A DNA stretch of 64,000 bases, taken from contig NW_026516335.1 in the NCBI RefSeq assembly GCF_025602895.1, positions 1 to 64,000 on the forward strand, in the 5' to 3' direction. Positions within the stretch are counted from its first letter, which is position 1. Each line of letters opens with the position of its first letter. The position numbers and the translations under genes are program-made. This document shows, in pieces, positions 53,915-64,000 of this stretch. The notes beneath the pieces are model-generated. The model was not told where the DNA came from and did no database searches. It saw only the letters and a list, made by a program, of their open reading frames with translations. The DNA is from Polychytrium aggregatum. Lineage: Eukaryota; Chytridiomycota; Chytridiomycetes; Polychytriales.

Positions 53915-56900
53915 ATGAGCGGCGACCTCGACCTTACCCAAACTTCAGGTGGGTGGCACTCGGTTTCCAACGGTCGCGCGGACCTGACTCCCAGAGTCAA
54001 CGAATCCCTCGGGCTGGCTCTGTTGAGATGCCGCTGGCGGATGCAGCAACTGAGATCTGATCTTGCTTGATCGAACGCTGCACACCCAGCATTCGAGCAA
54101 TTTTATCGCCTCACGCAGCCAAACTCCATCTGGGACGACATACAGGCAGGAGATGAGGCCGCCGTATCCACAAAGATCAAGAGCCACTATATTACCTTTG
54201 ATACCGTCGGCAAAGAAGGCGAAAGCCCACTCCACTTTGCCATTTTGAGCAACAGAGATGCAACGAAGGATTCGCCTTGGTACAAGATAGCCGTGATGCT
54301 CATCAAAGAATTCCCCGACCTCGTTCACAAGCCCTACGGCGTTGGGCGATACCAAGGCGAAACTGCCCTCCATCTCGCTGCCGCGAAGAACCAACCCCGC
54401 ATGTTTGATTTGTTGATCAATAACGGTGCCGTGGAGACGATATGCTCCGGTGCCCCGGCGTGTCTCAGGAACGACTCGAACGCCGATGCCGCCTCAATCA
54501 CCAGAATCCATTCCCCTGATCAGCTGTGCGGCAGCGCCTTCAAACCAGATGAAGAGAACGGCTACATGTATTATGGGTAACTCCGAAACACTGTCGCAAT
54601 GGCTTCGAAGACCCGGCTCTTGCTTGGTCCAAGTTGTGGGCCCTCGACACTCATATTCTCCACGATCTATTCCCTGTGGCTCGCTATCTCTCCGCTCCTC
54701 TGTCCACTTGGCGTCGCTACCGGATCACAGCAAATCGGTTCTGTAAGTGTCGGCTCCCCGTAAACAACAAGAGGCTCCTGACTCCCAGTTTCCTGTCCGG
54801 GCCATGTCATCCGCATTGTACACCAGATTTGGCCTTGTTCTTGGATCTGGCTAACGTCAGTGTACTCTTCACCTGATAGCTCCTTTGCCGCAGTCGTCGG
54901 GTCAACCGAACTCGTCCAACTCCTGCTGGAAAGACACAAGGGGAGTGTGAAGCAGGATACAGATGTTACTGTCGGTCCATCATGCCCAGTCGAAGGGAAC
55001 GGTACGTGTTGCTGGACACACAGTCGATTCGATTAGAGTATCGCCCGCCTTCGTCCTCGATCTTATCGACCGATTGGATCGAGAGTCGCGGCGCGCTCAC
55101 CCTGGATGGTAGAGTTGGCTGACGTGGATCCTCTTGGATGTCTGCTCGGGGTTCTCCACCCTACTACCGACACCACCGTCCAGGCAACACGGTTCTACAC
55201 GTAAGTGACATCCACCAGCCTGCCATTGCCGCAGCAGTCGACCAATAGGCTACAGTCATATGCTTACAGGGGATGGAGATTCGGTTGATCAGTGATGTGC
55301 CGCTGCGCTGTGATGGTCGCATGCACATGCTCACTCTGATTGTGGGTATACTGCAACGACAGGTTCTTGCCTATTGGGGGCTATTCCAGTCCAATTGCAT
55401 CGACCAGCAATCTTGCTGGGACATCATCGTCGCCTTTTGCGACAAAGAGTATGGCCGCGGATCCGATCAACACCCCTTCAATATCTGCAACCATGATGAC
55501 TATACCCCGTTCCGCCTCGCGATTAAGCGTGGCCATGTTGGTGCCATGGACACCATCAAGACCCAAATGTGGGAGGTAAGCCGACGCGATCGAGCCCCTG
55601 ACACCAGGCTTGCCTCGTACCAAATCAGAGATTGTGCTGCAATCGACCATGTCAACCGCCGGCGTTCCACCCGCCCGGCTGATGGCTGATGGCTGATGGC
55701 TGATGGCTGATGGCTGATGGCTGATGGCTGATGGCTGATGGCTGATGGCTGATGGCTGATGGCTGATGGCTGATACCAAATGAGCGCCGTCTCCATAGTT
55801 TGGCATGTCGAGATCAATCCTCTACCGAGTCGATGAGATTGACACGACGAGAATCGAATTCGGGCCCACCACACGCGGCGATCAAACCCCAGTCGATGAA
55901 TTCAGCTCGCTGCACTACAAGCGCAACATATTCTCGCCCACGGTTGGGCAGAAATCCGCTCTCCAGATTGCTGTTGAGCACAAGCACCATCACATTCTCA
56001 CGCATCCGATCATGCATATCCTCCTGCGAATCAAATGGGAGACTCATGTCCGCAGAGCCTACCTTTTCGAGCTTGCCCTCCAAGTGCTCATGATGGTTTC
56101 CATCACCGTGGCATTCATGCTCCTGCCATCGGCGTATAGTACATGGAAGGACGTTGACGTCAACCTTCATCCCAACATCACGGCGATCCTCGCTCCAAAT
56201 ATGACCGTCAGCGTCGATCCCAACATCTTCGATCCCAGTGCCAACTTCACCACCAGCATCAGCTCCAACTCCACCGCCAGCTTACTTTCGAGTATTTACG
56301 CAAAGAACTCCCGTGAAATCGCGCGAGCATCATTCGAATGTGTGATATGTGTCACCATCATCATCATCACTTTCCGCGAGGTTATGTTCACCGCTGCTCG
56401 CTTCACTTGGCCCTACTACAAGGAAGCAAAGCCAAAGAAGAATGACGATGCGGTCGTGGGAGCCACAGCGATCAAGGCTCCACTCAGCCGAGTTGCCGTC
56501 AATCCCTTGGTTGTGTTCTACAACATTACGACCTGGTCTCTTCTTCCTTTGCTTTTGCTCAGCACTACCATCCGCCGCGCTCCCATTTCTCTCGATCAGC
56601 CGACCCGATATCTAATCGATAGCATCGCCATTGGTCTTCTTGCCCTCTTGGGCTGGCTGCGCGCTTTCTACTTTGCCAACGGCTTCTCAAGCCTCGGAAC
56701 GTTGGTCATCGTGATATGGACTTGCATTACCAAGGATTTGTTGATCTGGTCGACCATCTATGGCATCGTGCTCTTCTCCAGCGCACAGATCTTTAGTCTT
56801 CAGATGCGAAGCAGCATGGGCGACAACCAAAACGTGACGCACTGGTCCAGGGCATCCTCGGCCCTGCTGTCGCAGTTTGGGTATGTCTTCTCTCCCTCGG

Positions 56901-58543
56901 AACTGAAGGGTGGTGGTGTCCATGTTTGATCATCCCGCCCATGCAGGACCGCTGCTTGTTGCTGACTCTGCTCTCGAATCACCACCTCAGGTTTCTGTTT
57001 GGCCAAGGCTCGCCGCTCGACGACTTTTCCAACTCCCCGACTGAGCCCTTCATCCTGACCGCCTATGTCCTCTACCAAATCATAACAGGTTCGTCTTGCT
57101 CCTTGCATGACCATGCCATCGGTTATCTACTATCTGCCATATGCTATCGCTTGGTGTGCTCTCACTGCACGACCGAACGGCTCTAGTGCCCGCGATCATC
57201 AGGACGGATGCGGGCAACAATCCATCTGATTGAGTATCGCGGTGCACCTTCCGATCGATATCCAATTCGAGCAATCCTTTGATTCTCATTACGGCCCTCG
57301 GCCCCATATCGATTGCTGTCATTTTCCCAAACTATGTAGCCATCTTGCTTCTGAACATCTTCATTGCGCAGCTGAACAAGACCTTTGAGGACATTTATGA
57401 TCGGGCTGAGCTTTATTGGCACTACCAATGGGCAAGGTATCCTGCCTGACATCCGGGCTTGCACATGTACACAAACCCCTTCCAGCTGATCTGATGCGGC
57501 AGGGACATGGTCCTTGATTGCGTGAGGTTCAATATCGCTCACGACTCTGTCTATCATGCTCGTTCAGCTTGGTCATGCACTTTGACAGTCGAACGCCCGT
57601 CCGGACATTGAGCCATGGCAAAGATTCACTTGCTGCCAAGATTCTTCGATGGATCTTTCTTTCGTTGAGGCTTGCGACCAAAGCATCCCTCCGAATGCCT
57701 ACTGGTGTCCCGCTTCCACTCAACAGAGTTGCCAATTGGGCCTCGCGGACGTCTGCTTCAGGAGGCATTGCCTCTGCGACGCCGATATCAGGAACATCAG
57801 CGGCATCGACAGCATCGACAGCATCAACAGCATCGACAGCATCGACAGCGTCGGCTACCCATGCTGCTGGTCAATCGACTCACGAGAACCATTCAGCCAT
57901 CGGCTCTTCGTCTGGATCCGACCTCGCTCCACGACCTGAATCCTCCGCTAGCACCGTATCAAACGACGTTCGCGGTTCTCACCCCTCCCTCTCCCCCTTG
58001 GCCGCCCATAATCCAAGCGCACTAAGCCCAAGCACGATCAACGTGCACACACACCCATCAAACGCAGCCCGTTTGTCAACGTCCGGCTCGAATAACCAGG
58101 GCCTGACTGACGACTGGACAACTGCCAATTACCTGATCATCCGTGAGCGGAAAGAGCCAAGTGGCTCCCAAATCGAATCTCCGGACTGCAAAGACGACAC
58201 AACCACGGCCAAGTCCAAGCCTAAGTTTAAGCCGGTTAAACTTCTTACAGGCCGAGCCGAGTACCGCATCGAAGGATTCAGTCCGTCGCGAATATGGTGG
58301 CGCTGGCAGGAAACAAGCGACGAGGCCTCCAGCGATAACCGGCCAGACCAAAGCGGAAGCCTCGAGCCGACCTCCGATGCCGGGGTAATCCCAGGCGCGA
58401 CCACGGCTCCAAGCAGTGTGTCCATATCTATTGGGGAAATGAGGGCCACACCCAGTCCTCCCGGACTGGATAATCGACTTTCTCCTCACACCGACGCCAA
58501 AGATGGACAAGCCCTGCGCGAGAACGCCGGGCAAACCGCTTGA
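53915..58543 (+). CDS. Ankyrin-repeat TRPV-like cation channel
   Basis: A ten-exon model keeps frame: 53915-53948, 54090-54576, 54880-55001, 55184-55200 (17-bp microexon, completes GNTVLH), 55270-55575, 55799-56880, 56991-57088, 57235-57436, 57503-57526 and 57589-58543, giving 1108 aa. The N-terminal half has ankyrin repeats (ESPLHFAI, ETALHLAAAKNQ, SFAAVVGSTELVQLLLE, GNTVLH, YTPFRLAIKRGH), then the TRPV-like pre-S1 segment, a first membrane helix (MMVSITVAFMLLP, about 415), an extracellular loop with several N-glycosylation sites, further helices, and the last helix followed by LLLNIFIAQLNKTFEDIY, the hallmark of TRP channels. The cytoplasmic tail is Ser/Thr-rich. Probably a Ca2+-permeable sensory channel. 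Exons 3-5 and 9 are the least certain; a further microexon around 54577-54879 cannot be excluded. Confidence 0.8.
55677..55774. repeat. 7-bp minisatellite (GCTGATG)n in a TRPV-like gene intron
   Basis: About 13 perfect units inside intron 55576-55798, between the ankyrin and membrane parts of the gene. Confidence 0.95.
57795..57850. repeat. 9-bp coding repeat in the channel C-terminal tail
   Basis: GCATCGACA-type units encoding STA repeats (STASTASTAS). Confidence 0.85.
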
Positions 58544-58897
58544 GTCTCGATCCGAGGGGTGGGGTGGGTGGTTGCTCTATAGCCATCGGAGTTCAGAGTC
58601 GGAATTCCGTGCGAGGCAGTGGTTCAGAAATATACAGCACTATCATATACAGCACATTCATAGAAGGTATGGGGGATTTATTTGAGACGGTGGGCAAACA
58701 TTCATTGCTTCCAGCTCCGATTGCACAGCAGAGGGAGAGAAGGAACGGAAGGAGCCATAGACAGTGGAAATTACACCATCTCTACTGCATTATTGTCTGA
58801 GCAATGCGGGGAGGTGTGTTTCTCGTGAGTGGGAAGGGGGTGTGGGAAGGGCGTGTTGGATGGATGGATCCGGTGAATGCCAGCAGCAAGGACCTCT
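58544..58897. other. Convergent 3' intergenic region
   Basis: About 350 bp holding the 3' flanks of the channel and protease genes. No other feature seen. Confidence 0.5.
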
Positions 58898-60271
58898 TTA
58901 CTGGGTCTTGGGCTTCTTGGTCTTAGGCTTCTTGGTCTTGGTGGTCTTGGTCTTGGTGGTCTTGGTCTTCTTGGTGTGGGTGACAGGGACGGTGGTGGTG
59001 GCGGGCGGGGGAGGGGCAGGGCCGGAGGGAGGAATGACACCGAGGGTCTCGCTGAGCGAGTTGATGCCGGCCTCACCATAGCCGATCCAGAAGAAGCCGT
59101 TGGTACCCCAGGTGGCGGTCCAGTGGTTGCGGCAGAGCCAAGCCTTCTTGCTGTCGTCCCAGCCGATGATGGAGACGGCGTGGCCACCGAGCTGCTTGCT
59201 GGAGGTCTTGTGGTAGACGGCGTTGTTGGTGCAGCAGTGGGGGAAGTCATCGTAGACGGTGAAGGCAGTGATGGCCGAGCCGTAGACAGCGACGTGCTGC
59301 TTGATGTCGTTGATCGAGGCAAAGTTGGCCTCCTGGAGACCAGTGTGGCGCGAGCAGCCCTTCTTGCAGGGCAGATCCTGGCCAGAGAGGGCGGCGCCGT
59401 AGGGGAAGCACGAGTCGTCGACCCAGCCCTGAGAAGAGACATCGGCGACGGCGTGGCTGGGGTACCAGCCGGTGGAGCACGAAGCCTGGTCGGCGGCGCC
59501 AAGGCAGAAGAAGAGGTCGGCCTCGGAGACGGAGACGGTCTCGCCCTTGGTGGCAAGAGCAACCTCAACAATCTCGGCGGTGGAGAAGGCGACACAGCTG
59601 CCGCACTGGCCCTGGTTCTTGATGGCGCCAACCCAGCCCTTGGTGCGGGCGTCGAAGGAGGAGGGGAGGACAGCAGAGAGGACAGCCTCGCGCTGAGTAT
59701 CGGTGCCATCGGCGGTGACACTGTCGCCCTACATAACCAGATCGATGCGAGAGGTCAGCATTCAGTTCCAACCAGGATGGCGTGGAACATGCCAGCGGGT
59801 CCAAGTGAACGAGCCAGCAACCAGGGCAGGGATATGCCGGGATGGCACATTTGCCGATGAACAGGTGTGGCCCGCTCCCGCCACCACCTTCGCTGCCACC
59901 GCCACAAGATATACACAGAGCCAGGAACAGCGCGGGCAAGACAGGACAGCGAATCAAGAACTTACAAAGACGGTGCCGATGAGGCTCGAGATGCTCTCAT
60001 CGGAGTAGAGGTCCATCTCGTCATCAACGAGGTGGTTCTCGGAGTCGACGTGGTCCTTGACCTTCTGGACGAGGCCCTGGAAGGTCGAGTCGTTGGACTG
60101 GTCGACGTGAGCCTGGTAGGCACCCGAGGCATCGGTGTTCAGCTGCTCGGTGATGGAGCCGATGCGGGCATCGAGGTACTTGGTGTACTGGGAGAACTTG
60201 GTGCCGCGAGCAAAGGTGCTGCTGGCAAAGGTCAGGGCCAGACACAGGGTTGTGCAGGACTTGAAGAGCAT
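58898..60271 (-). CDS. Secreted papain-family (C1A) cysteine protease with Lys/Thr tail
   Basis: Two exons, 59966-60271 and 58898-59728 (GTAAGT...TAG intron), give 378 aa. A signal peptide (LCLALTFASSTFA) and a propeptide-like region (about 22-120) precede the mature enzyme from about LPSSFDART. The catalytic residues are visible: oxyanion Gln in NQGQCGSC, Cys147, His285 in GGHAVSIIGW and Asn303 in CRNHW (most papains have NSW). Extra Cys residues suggest disulphides. A Pro-rich linker (GPAPPPP) leads to a strongly basic tail of KTKT/KKPKT repeats (353-377), which could tether the enzyme to acidic wall polymers. It degrades proteins outside the cell or in the vacuole. The strand is convergent with the channel gene, and the stops lie about 350 bp apart. 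Confidence 0.9.
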
Positions 60272-63149
60272 GGCGGGCACGGTAAGAGGCTGAGGAGGAA
60301 GATTTGCCGGTGGTGGTGGTGGTGGGGGATATGGGAGGGCGGGCGTCCTCGAAGAGTCGGATGGTGATGTACATGGCGAGGGCGACGCCAGGACATTTAT
60401 AGACCTGGTCGAGGGCGCAATGGGCCCCCGATGCAAGTTGGGCTGGGAGTGCCGCCAACAAGCGCAGGGTGGATTGCCCACAAGGTCTTTTCTTTTTCGA
60501 CGCGTCCCTTTCTTTTCTGTTTGGCGACGAATGCCGCTTATGGACTGCCGATCGACAAGGAGACGGACCACCGATGGACAAGCGACGGGTGGGCAATGGA
60601 TCATTAACGAACAAGCGGTGGAGCGCCGATGCACAAACAACAAACGAGTGACGACCCACCGACGGACAAGCAGAGGTTGTGCGCTGTCCCCACCAGCCCC
60701 CTTGGTCGCCACAAGGGGTGGGGCAGTGCTTGGGCGGCGCGGACAGGGCGCTCTGGGGACATGCGAGCGCTTGCCCTGCGAAGACAGGGTGCCGCAAGCA
60801 GGCGACTGGGGACTGTGTGCCAATGTTCTTTGGTGCAGAAAGATGGGGGGGGACTGAGGATACATTATGTGGATGTTCATCGCCGATGGTGATAACAAGT
60901 GCATGCGATCGATATCGACCACAGACGGACGCTGTCGGTGGATGCTGTTGTTGCATGCTGTCGGTGCTGTCGGTGCTGTCGGTGCTGTCGGTGCTGTCGG
61001 TGCTGTCGGTGCTGTCGGTGCTGTCGGTGCTGTCGGTGCTGTCGGTGCTGTCGGTGCTGTCGGTGCAAGCCGCACACACACTGCCCAACCGCCGCTCGCA
61101 TACAGGTCTTTCTCATGACCGGCCTCGTGATCCGCGTGCATACAGTGGGCCGCGCTGGTTGGCGTCGTTGGCGGCCTCCGGGTTCCATGGTGGGTCCTTG
61201 TGTGGGTCCACGAGCACCCTCAGCCCAGCGACCGAGCGATGTGTGCGGCCGTGGCCCTGCGTTTCAGGCAAGGGCCGTGCGTGTCGGCAACCGGCGGTGT
61301 TGAAAAGTGTGGCTCCTCCGCCGAGATGCTCGTTCCGCCAACTCTAATCGACGGCTTCGATCCACACCTTTGGCGAGAAACACCCGAGCGCTGTCTCGCC
61401 GTCGATAGCAACATTGCCTGCTTTTGAGTTCATGTTGCGACCAGCACCGCCTGGGGAGATGCGGGCCGCAACCAGCACCGCCTGCCTCCCTGCCTGCACC
61501 GCCCGGCCCAGACCATCGCCTGGCTCGGCCACGGCCAAAAGGGAAAGGAAAAGGAAAGATCGCCAGCCCGAATGACCAATGTCCCTCCCTTTCCTGGCGG
61601 CGCGCTGGTCCCTGGCCCATCTCAAGCGCACGGAAGACACGCTCCCGATTCCCACGCAGCAGTTCAATCAACCATCTCCGTCACACCCCCCCCCTCATCC
61701 AATCACAATCATCTGATCACCCTGTCTGAGATCCGTCAGCACCTCGGCACTCGCTCTGGTCCGTCTCAGTTGCCATCCCTCAGCCACCGGCTCGCCACTG
61801 GCCGGATCATCCGACATTTCACGATGCCCCCATTCCCGGCCATCTCCATCGATGCCGCCCAATGTCGCAGAGGCCCCATCTTCGCCACCCGCAGGGAGCC
61901 ATGGTGGCATGCCGTCAGCTGAGAACGGAGCTTGCTCTTCCACGGCCCATGGCCCGATGCACCGTCGCTCGCCGCTACTGGCTTATCGAGGCTGCTTATC
62001 CATCGAGGGCCGCGGGCGTGTCGAGGCCACCGGTCGTTCAGCGTCGTCCCGAACGAAAGCACCAGTATCCCAAGGAGAGGCGGGGTCTCAGCAGGCGTGA
62101 TTTGAGCTCATCACCTTTTCGAGCGCAAGCCCAGCTTGTCGGGGGTGAGGCGAGGCCCGTAACGGACCTGGTTGAAGCTTCCAACAACTCTATGTCTGAG
62201 AACCAGGTCAACATTGATGCCCTGCCTCGTCTGTGAGTCCAACAACAATACCCCGGCCGATGACCGTAATCGGAGCCCAATGCCGCTGGGGCTTGACTCG
62301 AGCTCATCGGCAGACTCTGCGCCCAGCCACCGCTCGGAACACAGTACAAGCGCTCTCCCAAACAAACCATCTGCCTCCGGAGCCGCCACCACTCGATCGC
62401 CCACCACTCCGCCAGCTTAGTGGCTCCCGTCTCATCATTCGCACTGCTACAAGTATCTCTTGCCGTTCAGGCGGGTGCTGAGATTTGTTTTGCTGGGGCT
62501 GCCCCTCCAGACCATTGGCTACCCTGCATATCAATCGATCCAACCCTATGTCAACCATTCCCACGCCGCTTGCAGGCCTATAGACAGTGTTCTCCCTACA
62601 GATCAGTTCCTGTCGATGCCATATGACACACATTTACGCGCAAAGGGATGCCTTTGAAACTTGCACACGACGCCAAGTGTGCTCTGTTGCCTTTGTAAAC
62701 ATCGCCTCTCGATGATAAGAAGATGTTTTCCCTGCTGCTGCTGGGGCTGCTGGACCTCGGTTGTATTTGTCTTCACCGCGACCGACCATCTTCACCAATC
62801 TCACATCGTTTCAAATTCCACTTGTCTGTATCCGCTCCCGGTCTGGTGTTGTTTCGCGCATGAGTGGATTCAGATGGAGGAATGAATGGAGTTGCTTCGG
62901 ATGGAGGGACAGAGGGGCGAATCCAGATGGAGGAGTGAATGGAGCGATCTGGATGGAACGCTCTGGATGGAGGAATGAATGAGTTGGATGCGATGGATGA
63001 GTTGGATGCGATGGATGCGGATGCCCTCTTCGCCTCGACCCACCAGGGACCGCAATCGGTCAATTGTCGCCGCCGATTGGGAGCAAATCACAGATTCTAA
63101 TTGAACGTACACTTCTTCTTTCCCCCGTCACTCAAACGCACCTTTCCTG
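60272..63149. other. Intergenic region, possible unresolved gene at 61560-62420
   Basis: 2.9 kb. The first part is the promoter side of the protease gene plus the 9-bp minisatellite. Between about 61825 and 62420 the + strand has several open segments with donor-like sites (e.g. CTGTGAGTCC at 62231), which could be exons of an unrecognised protein. No domain supports this. 62875-63020 has GGATGGAGGAATGA and GTTGGATGCGATGGATGA repeats. Confidence 0.35.
60957..61065. repeat. 9-bp minisatellite (GTCGGTGCT)n
   Basis: About 12 perfect units, roughly 0.7 kb upstream of the protease start. All frames through it are open, which creates Cys/Arg or Ser/Thr-Asp repeat ORFs that should not be called as genes. 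Confidence 0.95.
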
Positions 63150-63746
63150 TTGGATGCGCTTGAATCCGAATGCGTCTCGGTGACTCCACCGATTCGCCCT
63201 CGTCTCCAAACCAGTCGCACGCAATTGAGACTGGCTACCTCGCTTGTCCGCCCTGCATCTACCGCCACGTTGCAAAAAATGGACCCGTCGCAATTCGACG
63301 ACGACTTCACTCCCCTCTTGAGTATCTCTGCGGAACACTGTCTTATCGAATACGAACTGGAGGTGTCCCTTCAGGTCAACTACGTCAAGGCCTATCGAAT
63401 GCTGCAAAACTCGGAAGAGCCGGCTGATTCGGATCCGCTTGAGCTACGGACGGCTTTCAACACCATGGTCAATAGCGCATACTTTGGCACGACCTTGTCA
63501 CGGATAACATCCGACCCACTCCTGTCGATGACCCCGCTCTCCACATACGGAAATAGCGAAGAACGGCGAGTGGCTTTCCAAGACGAGACCCTGGGCCACC
63601 GCAACAAGCGGCTCTTTCTCATCCGGCTCAGCCGGTCCAGGATCGGTGCGTTTCTGATCAGGCTCGTCAGCAGGTTCACCTGCTACGGGTCACTTCCGTG
63701 CACTCGGCGGTGGTCCCGCCAGAGCGAGTATGTGCCCGTGGAGTGA
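63150..63746 (+). CDS. Hypothetical protein
   Basis: Single open frame of 198 codons. The ATG at 63279 (context AAAATGGAC) gives a 155-aa protein starting MDPSQFDDDFTPLL and seems the better start, since the upstream extension is Arg/Thr/Pro-rich. It is acidic at the N-terminus and basic at the C-terminus, with no signal peptide, membrane helix or known domain. Composition is not low-complexity, which supports a real gene, but an intron or continuation past 63746 cannot be excluded. Confidence 0.45.
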   Translation: MDALESECVSVTPPIRPRLQTSRTQLRLATSLVRPASTATLQKMDPSQFDDDFTPLLSISAEHCLIEYELEVSLQVNYVKAYRMLQNSEEPADSDPLELRTAFNTMVNSAYFGTTLSRITSDPLLSMTPLSTYGNSEERRVAFQDETLGHRNKRLFLIRLSRSRIGAFLIRLVSRFTCYGSLPCTRRWSRQSEYVPVE

Positions 63747-64000
63747 CGCTCACGCCAACGCGATATTGGCATCTGTGGGCGAGGGGGATTGTACAAAGCT
63801 GTCACGCTGTGGGATCTCCTGGTGGCACCGAGCCGACAACAGGAGCCAAGCACAGGACCGGAATCGCTCATGAACCCTTGGGCACTCGGGTTCTTGGTGG
63901 CCTGCCGCAATGTCCAAAGATCCAAGGTCGGTGCTCCGAATAGATCCCCAGTATGACCGATCTCGTCCGAGTGGCCGAGAATGGCGCTTTCTGGACCCCC
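63747..64000. other. Right window edge, no gene seen
   Basis: 254 bp without a recognisable feature. The window ends in open sequence. Confidence 0.4.

Noticed and set aside
60899-61303. Cys/Arg-repeat and Ser/Thr-Asp-repeat ORFs over the GTCGGTGCT array
   Set aside because: A 9-bp repeat without stops is open in all frames; no coding context surrounds it.
1-64000. tRNA, rRNA or riboswitch genes
   Set aside because: None recognised by eye on either strand. A covariance-model search would be decisive and was not possible here.

Overview
This window is one chromosome end of a GC-rich eukaryote, almost certainly a fungus and probably an early-diverging, chytrid-like one. The evidence is short GT-AG introns (about 50-330 bp), a GH18 chitinase with WSC modules, a SulP/STAS sulfate permease, mucin-like secreted wall proteins, Sel1-repeat proteins, a secreted papain-type protease and an ankyrin-TRPV-like channel. 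The lineage call is inferred from gene content only. No bacterial operon features and no tRNA or rRNA genes were seen.

1-29588, telomere and retrotransposon stack. The left end is a telomere of the pentamer TAACC (G-strand TTAGG), with a few hexamer (TAACCC) and TGACC variants. Centromere-ward comes a head-to-tail stack of 5'-truncated APE-type non-LTR retrotransposons, all on the + strand with their A-tails facing the centromere: a ~50-bp nano-copy, 28 bp of telomere repeat, copy A, copy B, copy C, and a fragment of a second, related family. Apart from the telomeric spacer, each truncated 5' end abuts the previous poly(A) tail directly. This is the architecture expected if elements are added onto exposed chromosome ends, as with Drosophila HeT-A/TART, alternating with telomerase. 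Three full-size Ty3/gypsy chromoviruses (5467 bp, identical 309-bp LTRs) lie antisense inside the stack: one in ORF2 of copy B (TSD CTTTG), a second inside the pol of the first (TSD GTTGG), and a third in ORF2 of copy C with a deletion at one border. Gag and Pol are joined by a textbook -1 frameshift signal: GGGAAAC, a 7-nt spacer, then a strong hairpin.

29589-64000, unique subtelomeric genes. In order: Sel1-repeat protein (-); small Sel1-repeat protein (+); EXORDIUM/phi-1-like secreted protein with a very long Ser/Thr tail (-, 3 exons); secreted mucin-like protein (-, 2 exons); SulP sulfate permease (-, 6 exons); GH18 chitinase with five WSC domains (+, 20 exons); ankyrin-TRPV-like channel (+, about 10 exons); papain-family protease with a Lys/Thr tail (-, 2 exons); hypothetical protein (+). 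The splice models keep reading frame across every junction. Several of these genes encode secreted or cell-surface products, and tandem repeats are frequent both in coding regions and inside introns, as is usual for fast-evolving subtelomeres.

The most notable system is the mixed chromosome end: a pentameric telomere interleaved with terminally stacked LINEs, which in turn serve as landing sites for a chromodomain retrotransposon.
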